A stretch of DNA of 12,656 nucleotides from Rhodoferax sp. (GTDB taxonomy: Bacteria; Pseudomonadota; Gammaproteobacteria; Burkholderiales; Burkholderiaceae_C), in the NCBI GenBank assembly GCA_018882485.1, contig VERU01000027.1, positions 1-12,656 of the forward strand, written 5' to 3'. This document shows, piece by piece, positions 7,006-12,656 of this stretch (within the stretch, counting starts at the first letter, position 1; the number at the start of each line of letters is the position of its first letter). A program made the translations under genes and the position numbers. Below the pieces are notes generated by a model. It was not told the origin of the DNA and ran no database searches. It saw only the letters and a list, made by a program, of their open reading frames with translations.

Positions 7006-7824
7006 TTATGGCATCAGGTCATCGGGTGTGCGCAGCCGCCGATGCCGCAGCGCGGGGATCATCGTGCGCACGGACCGCAGGCGTTCGGCGCTGATGTCGC
7101 CCACCACCAGGCCTTCGCCAAGCGGCCGGCTCGCCAGCACCTCACCCCAGGGATCGACCAGCAGGCTGTGGCCAAAGGTGCGCCGGCCATTGGCATGGGT
7201 GCCTCCCTGGGCCGCCGCCAGCACGTAGCACTGGTTCTCGACCGCGCGTGCCCGCAGCAGCAGTTCCCAGTGGGCGCGACCCGTGGTCTCGGTGAAGGCC
7301 GAGGGAACCAGCAGCAGGTCGACATCGCCCAGCGCGCGGTACAGCTCGGGAAAGCGCAGGTCATAGCAGATCGACAGGCCCAGGCGACCGATGTCGGTAT
7401 CCACCGCCACGCACTGCCTGCCGGCCACCATGGTCCGGCTCTCGTCCAGGCTACGCTCACCATCCTGGAAGCTGAACAGGTGCAGCTTGTCGTAGCGGGC
7501 CGCCTGCCGCCCCTGAGGATCGAACAGCAGGGCGGTGTTGGTGACCTTGGCCGGGTCCGGCGTCTTCAGGGGCAGCGAACCGCCCGCCAGCCAGATGCCA
7601 TGCTGCCGGGCCTTGGCGGCCAGCAGTTCCTGGATCGGTCCGCTCCCCGGTGACTCCGCGATCTGGAACTTGTCGGTCTCCTTCCAGCCGAACTGGCAAA
7701 AGTATTCGGGCAGCGACACCAGACGCGCACCAGCCGCCGCGGCGGCATCGATCAGCCGCGCGGCGACGGCCAGGTTCTCATCCCGAACCGGGGTGGAGAC
7801 CATCTGGACGGCGGCCACCTTCAT
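7006..7824 (-). CDS. Nitrilase-superfamily amidase, Nit1/Nit2-like
   Basis: The 272-residue cytosolic carbon-nitrogen hydrolase has the complete catalytic triad: E40 (LVSLPEYF), K113 (RYDKLHLF) and C153 (GLSICYDLRFPELYR). CYDLRFPELYR and the FSFQDGERSLDES stretch are typical of the Nit branch, whose members include omega-amidase and deaminated-glutathione amidase and hydrolyse small carboxamides rather than nitriles. The start MKVAAVQMVS at 7824 is chosen because the superfamily domain begins there; the same frame stays open upstream, but only inside the exporter gene in another frame. A GGGG run about 8 bases before the ATG is a weak ribosome binding site. It is the last gene of the six-gene row, 11 bases after the LysE-family stop. 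Neighbouring export and solute-binding genes suggest a role in amide or amino-acid metabolism, but a general metabolite-repair function is equally likely. Confidence 0.9.
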   Translation of the reverse strand: MKVAAVQMVSTPVRDENLAVAARLIDAAAAAGARLVSLPEYFCQFGWKETDKFQIAESPGSGPIQELLAAKARQHGIWLAGGSLPLKTPDPAKVTNTALLFDPQGRQAARYDKLHLFSFQDGERSLDESRTMVAGRQCVAVDTDIGRLGLSICYDLRFPELYRALGDVDLLLVPSAFTETTGRAHWELLLRARAVENQCYVLAAAQGGTHANGRRTFGHSLLVDPWGEVLASRPLGEGLVVGDISAERLRSVRTMIPALRHRRLRTPDDLMP

Positions 7825-7835
7825 CGGCAAGACCC

Positions 7836-8453
7836 CTAGGCCGGACGGCGCGCCAGCGCCAGGAACAGCCCCAGGCCCACCATCACCGAGCCCGAGAGAC
7901 GGCGCAGCAGACGCGCGCGCGCCAGTTGTCCGGGGCCGATCCGCAGCAGACGCTGGGTGGCGAACACGGCCGCCACATCGGCCAGCGTGTTCAGCAGCAC
8001 ACAGACGCAGCCCAGCACCACCAGCTGCGGCGCCAGCGGCAGGCCCGGTTGCGCGAACTGCGGCAGGAAGGCCAGAAAAAACAGCGCGGTCTTGACGTTC
8101 AGGGCCTCGACCAGAATGCCCTCGCGCAGCGCGCGCCGGGCCCCCTGGGCGGCCACGCCCGGCACCACCGGCGCAACATCTCGGCTGACGAACAGGCGCA
8201 CACCCAGGTACACCAGGTAGGCCGCGCCCAGCAGCTTGAGCAGGCCAAAGGCCGTTGCCGACTGCGCAATCAGCACAGACAAGCCCAGCGCCGCCGCCGC
8301 CACATGCAGCAAGCCCCCCAGGCCGGTGCCCAGGCACGAGGCCAGGCCCTCGGCCCGCCCGCCGGCCACCGTACGGGCCATCACGTAGGCGATGCCCGGG
8401 CCGGGTGTGATGGCCAGCAGCACGGCGGCCAGCAAAAAGGCGAGGAAGGACAT
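7836..8453 (-). CDS. LysE/RhtB-family amino-acid exporter
   Basis: The 205-residue inner-membrane protein has the usual family length and about six hydrophobic segments. Diagnostic stretches are FLLAAVLLAITPGPGIAYVM at residues 4-23, LLKLLGAAYLVYLGVRLF at 71-88, and ALNVKTALFFLAFLPQF at 117-133. Family members export amino acids or derivatives such as lysine, arginine, homoserine or threonine by proton exchange. The start at 8453 (MSFLAFLLAA) is preferred over the in-frame ATG at 8501, which would overlap the upstream gene and add a hydrophilic 16-residue extension before the first membrane helix. No clear Shine-Dalgarno precedes 8453, consistent with translation helped by the preceding gene 37 bases upstream. 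The amidase gene follows after 11 bases. The exported compound cannot be read from sequence. Confidence 0.9.
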   Translation of the reverse strand: MSFLAFLLAAVLLAITPGPGIAYVMARTVAGGRAEGLASCLGTGLGGLLHVAAAALGLSVLIAQSATAFGLLKLLGAAYLVYLGVRLFVSRDVAPVVPGVAAQGARRALREGILVEALNVKTALFFLAFLPQFAQPGLPLAPQLVVLGCVCVLLNTLADVAAVFATQRLLRIGPGQLARARLLRRLSGSVMVGLGLFLALARRPA

Positions 8454-8490
8454 GGCGGCAGTGTAGATGCGCAGCGCAAGCTCTGGGCGG

Positions 8491-8865
8491 CTACCCGCCA
8501 CGGCCGGAGTCCGCCTTCGGTCCGGGCCCCGGAGATGAAGCGGGAGGCAAAGCGGCCAGCGGATGGGGGATGCCCCCGTCGCCGTAGGAACGCACCACCT
8601 GGGCGATCACCACCTGGTAACCCTTGAGCCATTGCGCCTGCCCCTGCTTGGCCAACCCGTGCGCGGGATGGTCCATCAGTTGTCGCAGGGCCTCCAGACT
8701 GTCCCAGTAATACACGTTGGAAACCAGCCCGGTCGCCGAGTTCTCCCAGCTCTCCTCGCCCCGGTAGCCCGTAATGGCACGGGCGGCCTCGGCGATGCGC
8801 TGATCCAACTGCTGAAAGGCTTCGTCCAGTGCGCCGGCTGCAAAGGTGAAGGTGGCGGTGTACAT
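8491..8865 (-). CDS. Small ABM-like (antibiotic biosynthesis monooxygenase fold) protein
   Basis: The 124-residue protein resembles the dimeric alpha/beta-barrel ABM family. A beta-strand opening MYTATFTFAAG is followed by a helix with LDQRIAEAARAI, ITGYRGEESWENSATGLVSNVYYWDS (seen at residues 31-56), a helix ending in MDHPAHGLAKQGQ, and a final strand KGYQVVIAQVVRSYGD. ABM proteins act as cofactor-free monooxygenases, haem-degrading enzymes or proteins of unknown role; nothing here fixes which. Residues after about 96 are Pro/Gly-rich and probably disordered. Soluble, no signal peptide. The gene starts 12 bases after the diguanylate cyclase stop and ends 37 bases before the LysE-family start, so it is part of the same transcript. 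Confidence 0.7.
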   Translation of the reverse strand: MYTATFTFAAGALDEAFQQLDQRIAEAARAITGYRGEESWENSATGLVSNVYYWDSLEALRQLMDHPAHGLAKQGQAQWLKGYQVVIAQVVRSYGDGGIPHPLAALPPASSPGPGPKADSGRGG

Positions 8866-8877
8866 CGCGATCCAATG

Positions 8878-9993
8878 TTAGCGGCCCGCGCCGGGCAGCT
8901 CATCGAAGGCCGACACACGATTGCGTCCCAGCGACTTGGCCACGTACATGGCCTGATCGGCCTGTTGCTGGATGGCGGTCATGTCCAGCGGCTGCGCTTC
9001 GCAGGCCGCCACGCCCATGCTGGCGGTGATCCGCAGGCGCCGATGGCCGATATCTGGCTGGCAGTCCTCGACGGCGCGACGCACCGTCTCGGCAAGCTGC
9101 AGGGCGCCCGCGCGGCCGGTGTTGGGCAGGAACACCGAGAACTCCTCGCCACCGATCCGCCCGAGGCGATCACTGCGCCGGATGGACCCACTCAGGCAGG
9201 CTGCCACCGCGCGCAGCACCGCATCGCCAGCGGCATGGCCATGCTGATCGTTCACCGCCTTGAAGTGGTCCAGGTCCACAAAAAGCACGGCGTAGGGCTG
9301 CCGGCTGCGCCGTGCCAGCTCGATCAGGTGATCACACTGGGCATAGTAGGCCCGGCCATTCAATACACCCGTCAGGGCGTCATGGCTGGCGATCTTCTCC
9401 AGCTGCTGGTTGGATTCGCGCATGCGGTTGAAGTAGGAAATCGACCGCGCACCGAACACGTGGAAAAACACCCCCAGATAGACCAGACTGACCACCGCCG
9501 TCGCCATGGCGTTGGCCGAATAGGGGGCCGCCATGTAGGGATTGCTCATGCCCAGTATCGCCACCGTCAGCGCCACGATGGCCCAACCCGCCCGCTGACC
9601 GAGCAGCAGGAACACACCCGGCACATTGACAAAAAACCACTGCAACCGCAACTCGTCGGCTGGCACCAGCCACAGGGACGAGGTGTACTCCACCAGACAG
9701 ACGGCCTCGTAAGCCCAGGCCAGCGGCTTGAACCAGTGCTTGCGCCCCCGCAGCAGGGCCCACAGCAACAAAGCGCAGACGGTGAACCCATGCATGGTGT
9801 AGAAATGTGGCGTCTGGATGCGATTGACGCGGGCGTACTCGCCCAGCACGAACAGCAGCGTGAAGGCCGCGCCCGACAACATCAGCACGATCAGGAACTT
9901 GTAACGAAACTCGTCGTATTCCTCGCGTGCAGCGAAAGAGACATCGCCGAATATCCAGCGGCGCAGGGTGTCGGATGGCATGCGCGCAAACAT
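8878..9993 (-). CDS. Membrane-anchored diguanylate cyclase (GGDEF domain)
   Basis: The protein makes the second messenger c-di-GMP from two GTP. About five to six hydrophobic segments fill residues 33-180 (for example FLIVLMLSGAAFTLLFVL and ATAVVSLVYLGVFFHVF), forming an N-terminal membrane sensor I cannot assign to a named family. A short helix RMRESNQQLEKIASHDALTG leads into the GGDEF domain at about 201-365. The active-site motif is GGEEF at 281-285; metal-binding D240 lies in VLFVDLDHFK, and substrate-contacting residues in AVNDQHGHAAGD. The inhibitory I-site R-x-x-D is intact as R272-D275, exactly five residues before GGEEF, so feedback inhibition is expected. Length is 371 residues from ATG 9993; MPSDTLRR at 9981 is an alternative start, and neither has a clear ribosome binding site. 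Neighbours lie 15 and 12 bases away, implying co-transcription. Confidence 0.92.
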   Translation of the reverse strand: MFARMPSDTLRRWIFGDVSFAAREEYDEFRYKFLIVLMLSGAAFTLLFVLGEYARVNRIQTPHFYTMHGFTVCALLLWALLRGRKHWFKPLAWAYEAVCLVEYTSSLWLVPADELRLQWFFVNVPGVFLLLGQRAGWAIVALTVAILGMSNPYMAAPYSANAMATAVVSLVYLGVFFHVFGARSISYFNRMRESNQQLEKIASHDALTGVLNGRAYYAQCDHLIELARRSRQPYAVLFVDLDHFKAVNDQHGHAAGDAVLRAVAACLSGSIRRSDRLGRIGGEEFSVFLPNTGRAGALQLAETVRRAVEDCQPDIGHRRLRITASMGVAACEAQPLDMTAIQQQADQAMYVAKSLGRNRVSAFDELPGAGR

Positions 9994-10008
9994 CCGGCCA
10001 GGGACCGC

Positions 10009-10383
10009 TCAGGCGCTGACCCGGTAATCCGAGGTTCCCACCGTGTCCCGCAGCGTGGCCGCCAGGGCCTTGCGGCGCTCGGTGGCGTCGGCCGATCCGT
10101 CGAACCGGGCCGCGGCGCGAGCCATGTCCTCGGCGAACCGCTGCCGCTGGGCGTCGTCGGTGAAATAGAACACGCGGGCATGGGTCCACCCGGCATCCTG
10201 GCCCTCCGGGCGCAGCGCGTGCATGTACGCAAAGACACCCGCCTCGTGGGCCATGGCGTCGATGGGCTCCACCACCTCGCGCAGATAGCGCTCATACGCG
10301 GCCTCCTGGCCCGGCAGCACACGGACTTTGAACATCCGGGCGCAACGGACCTCGGGGGGACCGCCCAAAGCCGGCTCGCTCAT
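10009..10383 (-). CDS. Hypothetical 124-residue protein, possible dimeric alpha/beta-barrel fold
   Basis: I do not recognise the family with certainty. The likely core starts at MFKVRVLPGQEAAYERYLREVVEP, a strand-helix pattern like ferredoxin-fold small enzymes of the ABM/EthD type. It is followed by GVFAYMHALRPEG and THARVFYFTDDAQRQRFAEDM, again strand then helix. No signal peptide or membrane segment is present. The start is uncertain: ATG 10383 gives 124 residues, ATG 10395 adds four, and ATG 10335 gives the core alone; none has a clear Shine-Dalgarno. It sits 78 bases after the Bug-type binding protein gene and 15 bases before the diguanylate cyclase gene, within the same row. A link to either neighbour is possible from position only. 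Confidence 0.65.
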   Translation of the reverse strand: MSEPALGGPPEVRCARMFKVRVLPGQEAAYERYLREVVEPIDAMAHEAGVFAYMHALRPEGQDAGWTHARVFYFTDDAQRQRFAEDMARAAARFDGSADATERRKALAATLRDTVGTSDYRVSA

Positions 10384-10461
10384 GTCAGGCTGCATCGCTC
10401 GCCAGGCTGGCCTGGCCCACGGCGCAGGGGCGCCCACCCCGGGCCACCCCACCGGGCCCGG

Positions 10462-11439
10462 TCAATCCAGCTGGGCATTGGAGTCCGTCACGATCTTCTT
10501 CCAGAGCGCGGCGTCGCGCTGGATCAGCTCGCCGAACCGGGCCGGGCCAGCGCCCACCGGCTCGGTCACCTGCTTGACCAGCGACTCCCGCATGGCCGGC
10601 CTTGCCAACACCTCAGCCACGGCGCTGCCCATGCGCTCGACCACGGCCTGGGGCGTACCCACCGGCGCGCAGATGCCCACCCACCCGGTGAAGGCCATGT
10701 CGCTCAGGCCCTGCTCGGCCAGCGTGGGCACGCCGGGCAGCTTGGGCAGGCGCGCGCTGGTGCCCATGGCCAGGCCCTTGACCCGGCCCCCTTCGAGCAG
10801 CGGCAGGGCGGAGATCAGGCTGTCCATCATCACACTGACGCGGCCGCTGCCGATGTCGGTGTAGGCCGGCGTCGTGCCCTTGTAGGGCACATGCTGCAGG
10901 TCCAGCCCATGGCGGGCCTTGAGCGCTTCGCCCGCCAGGTGCGGCGTGGTGCCGTTGCCCGACGAGCCGTAGTTGAACTTGCCGGGCTGGCTGCGGGCCA
11001 GTTCGATGAACTCCTTCAGGGTGTTGGCGGGCAGGTCGGGCGCCCCCACCCAGACCGTCGGTGTGTTGACGATGTGGCTCACCGGCACCAGGTCCTTCAC
11101 GCCATACGACAGCTTGGAATACAGGGCAGGCGCGACCGCCACATTACCGGTCGCGCAGATGCTCAGGGTGTAACCATCGGGCGCGGCCTTGGTCACGTAC
11201 GCCACCCCCAGGGTACCGCCGGCGCCCGGCTTGTTGTCCACCACCACCGGCTGGCCCAGCACCTGCTGCAGAGCCGGCGCAATCTGCCGCGCCACCAGAT
11301 CGTTGCCACCGCCGGGCGGAAAAGGCACCACCAGCGTGACCGGCTTGGCCGGCCAGACCTGGGCCCCCACCGGCAACGCGGCCGATACGGCCAGGGCGGA
11401 CAGCAGGGCGAGGATCAGGCGGTGAGAACGGTTTGACAT
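10462..11439 (-). CDS. Tripartite tricarboxylate transporter (Bug/TctC-family) substrate-binding protein
   Basis: The 325-residue periplasmic binding protein has a Sec signal (basic SNRSHR, hydrophobic LILALLSALAVSAAL, likely cleavage around VGAQ, residues 24-27). The mature part opens with the family hallmark WPAKPVTLVVPFPPGGGND at residues 29-47, then NKPGAGGTLG at 69-78, APDGYTL at 86-92 and NYGSSGNGTTPHLAGE at 156-171. Bug proteins bind carboxylates and other small organic molecules. They are greatly expanded in Bordetella-like Burkholderiales, where most lack adjacent TctA/TctB membrane subunits, as here; many are orphans that may serve sensing. It is the first gene of the minus-strand row and is read away from the Fic gene. 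Ligand unknown. Confidence 0.93.
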   Translation of the reverse strand: MSNRSHRLILALLSALAVSAALPVGAQVWPAKPVTLVVPFPPGGGNDLVARQIAPALQQVLGQPVVVDNKPGAGGTLGVAYVTKAAPDGYTLSICATGNVAVAPALYSKLSYGVKDLVPVSHIVNTPTVWVGAPDLPANTLKEFIELARSQPGKFNYGSSGNGTTPHLAGEALKARHGLDLQHVPYKGTTPAYTDIGSGRVSVMMDSLISALPLLEGGRVKGLAMGTSARLPKLPGVPTLAEQGLSDMAFTGWVGICAPVGTPQAVVERMGSAVAEVLARPAMRESLVKQVTEPVGAGPARFGELIQRDAALWKKIVTDSNAQLD

Positions 11440-11472
11440 GATGGATCGGGCCGATGAGTGGGTGTGCAGGGC

Positions 11473-11478
11473 ATTCTA
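11473..11478 (-). promoter_or_regulatory. Candidate -10 box for the Bug-protein operon
   Basis: TAGAAT on the minus strand matches the -10 consensus at 5 of 6 bases and lies about 34 bases before the ATG at 11439. No good -35 is found at 16-18 bases spacing (the region reads GGGGTT), so any promoter here would be weak or activator-dependent. Confidence 0.3.
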
Positions 11479-11486
11479 GGCATCGT

Positions 11487-11502
11487 GCGGGGCCAACCCC
11501 GC
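11487..11502. repeat. Inverted repeat in the divergent intergenic region
   Basis: GCGGGG-CCAA-CCCCGC has perfect 6-base arms, extendable by one wobble and one more pair. It lies just upstream of the candidate -10 for the Bug operon and could be an operator for the divergent Bug/Fic promoters. No T-run follows on either strand. Apart from this and the -10, the 283 bases from 11440 to 11722 hold nothing I can identify. The stretch 11660-11700 is more AT-rich and may carry the fic promoter, but no well-spaced boxes were found. Confidence 0.3.
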
Positions 11503-11722
11503 GCAGCGACCCCGGGCAGACGTCTGCGCACGACTGGGCCAACTCCTGCTTCCCGATGCAGAACCTCGAGATCGGCCGTCAACCCTTGTCGTTACGGGCC
11601 TCGACGCGGGCATGCAGCGCCATACCTTCCTGTGCCTCACACAAGGGCGCGACCTCTCTCCTTGTTAAACGCAGACTATCATATGGACTCTTTTTGAACC
11701 CATGTGAAAGGCAGCGATACGG

Positions 11723-12656
11723 ATGGCCAGCCGCCCGGAATCATCGACGCGAGCAGGACGCTACATCTCCCAGCCGACGGGGTACCGCGCCTTCATGCCT
11801 GCGCCGCTGCCGCCACAGCCGGCGATCGACCTGACGGGCGAGCTGCCCACACTGCTGTCGGCGGCCGACCGCGCGATGGGGCGGCTGGACGGCTCCGTGC
11901 TGACGCTGCCGAACGCGGACCTCTTCGTCTTCATGTACGTGCGCAAGGAGGCGGTCCTCTCCAGCCAGATCGAAGGAACGCAGAGCTCGCTGCAGGATCT
12001 GCTGTCGGCTGAAGCGCAACTCTTCGACGAGCACCTACCTCGTGATGTGGACGAGGTGGTCAACTACGTGCGGGCAATGAACCACGGCCGTGCCAGGCTC
12101 CCGGACCTGCCGGTCTCGGTGCGGCTGATCCGCGAGATCCACGCGGAACTGATGCGCGGCGTGCGCGGAGGAAGGTTGCAACCCGGCGAACTGCGGACCA
12201 CCCAGAACTGGATCGGCCCGGCGGGCTGCACCCTGAACACGGCGGCCTTCGTGCCCCCTCCGCATCATGCCCTTGCGCAAGCGCTGGGCGACCTGGAGAA
12301 GTTTCTGCACCAGGACGACTCGCTGCCTCCGCTGGTGAAGATCGCGCTGGCCCATGTGCAGTTCGAGACCATCCATCCATTCCTCGACGGCAATGGCCGC
12401 GTCGGGCGGCTGCTGATCACCTTCCTGCTGACCGAGGCGGGCGTGCTTCACAAGCCGGTGCTGTACCTGTCGCATTACTTCAAGCAACACCGCCAGTCGT
12501 ACTACGAGCACCTGCAGGCCGTGCGCGACCACGGGGCATGGGAGGCCTGGCTCGCCTTCTTCCTGCGGGGAGTGATTTCGGTCGCTGGCGAGGCCGCAGA
12601 GACGGCTCGGCGCATTCTTCAGCTGCGGGAACAGCATCGCGCGGCGATCACCGAAC
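11723..12656 (+). CDS. Fic-domain protein (AMPylase), 3'-truncated by window edge
   Basis: The frame from ATG 11723 stays open to the right edge, giving 311 visible residues. The catalytic motif is HPFLDGNGRVGR at 218-229, a perfect HPFx(D/E)GNGRxxR, so the enzyme should transfer AMP (or another nucleotide moiety) from NTP to a target hydroxyl. The inhibitory motif S/T-xxx-E-G is present N-terminally as S80-SQI-E84-G85, marking a class II, self-inhibited Fic protein like the Shewanella oneidensis type, where the Glu blocks ATP binding. The N-terminal Fic_N region (about 25-110) and the core helices (LVKIALAHVQFETIHPF) are typical. Relatives often run to about 370 residues with a C-terminal winged helix, so some 60 residues are likely missing. 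GAAAGG lies 12 bases before the ATG, a loose ribosome binding site. Target protein unknown; stand-alone enzyme, with no antitoxin gene seen. Confidence 0.9.
   Translation, partial: MASRPESSTRAGRYISQPTGYRAFMPAPLPPQPAIDLTGELPTLLSAADRAMGRLDGSVLTLPNADLFVFMYVRKEAVLSSQIEGTQSSLQDLLSAEAQLFDEHLPRDVDEVVNYVRAMNHGRARLPDLPVSVRLIREIHAELMRGVRGGRLQPGELRTTQNWIGPAGCTLNTAAFVPPPHHALAQALGDLEKFLHQDDSLPPLVKIALAHVQFETIHPFLDGNGRVGRLLITFLLTEAGVLHKPVLYLSHYFKQHRQSYYEHLQAVRDHGAWEAWLAFFLRGVISVAGEAAETARRILQLREQHRAAITE

Noticed and set aside
7825..8337. N-terminal extension of the amidase frame upstream to 8337 (443 codons in total)
   Set aside because: The extension is Gly/Ala/Arg-rich and overlaps the LysE-family exporter in another frame; the nitrilase domain begins exactly at MKVAAVQM, start 7824.
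7650..8627. A 325-codon plus-strand frame over the amidase and LysE-family genes
   Set aside because: The product is an Arg/Gln/His-rich low-complexity sequence without domain features; both genes on the other strand have full motif sets.
8563..11436. A 957-codon uninterrupted plus-strand frame antisense to four genes
   Set aside because: The four minus-strand genes under it all lie in the same reading phase and are GC-rich at third positions, which keeps one antisense frame free of stops. The translation is rich in His, Gln, Gly and Arg with no domain, while the opposite strand encodes four proteins with clear or plausible family features.

Overview
The window is high-GC bacterial DNA with densely packed genes and no RNA genes, CRISPR arrays or insertion sequences that I can see. 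A Bug-type tripartite tricarboxylate transporter binding protein, a Nit-type amidase and a LysE exporter in one gene row suggest a betaproteobacterium, probably Burkholderiales. This is inference from gene content, not a confirmed placement.

Region 1 (1-2599, plus strand) holds the 3' end of a GcvT-domain protein, either a free-standing aminomethyltransferase or the C-terminus of a dimethylglycine/sarcosine dehydrogenase-like enzyme. It overlaps by 4 bases a trimethylamine-methyltransferase (MttB) family gene without an in-frame amber codon. The pair points to demethylation of an N-methylated amine or betaine with folate as the one-carbon acceptor.

Region 2 (2600-6941, minus strand) converges on region 1. 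In transcription order it reads: a type I sulfatase with a TTG start, its formylglycine-generating enzyme 15 bases downstream, then a Tat-exported family 5 ABC substrate-binding protein. Two related 18-bp dyads, one before the sulfatase and one before the binding protein, each overlap a recognisable sigma70-type promoter. This suggests that one unseen regulator controls both units, and that the binding protein captures a compound linked to the sulfate ester the sulfatase cleaves. The sulfatase lacks the usual active-site His of the P-H-x-P segment (Val instead).

Region 3 (7006-11439, minus strand) is a tight six-gene row, probably one operon: Bug-type binding protein, a 124-residue unknown, a membrane diguanylate cyclase, a 124-residue ABM-like protein, a LysE/RhtB exporter and a Nit-type amidase. 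Four successive gaps are 11-37 bases. It mixes solute capture, export, amide hydrolysis and c-di-GMP synthesis; the common purpose is not evident.

Region 4 (11440-12656) is a 283-base divergent intergenic stretch followed by a Fic-domain AMPylase that runs off the right edge.

No complete system can be declared novel from sequence alone. The most testable signal is the paired operator linking the sulfatase/FGE unit with the orphan binding protein.
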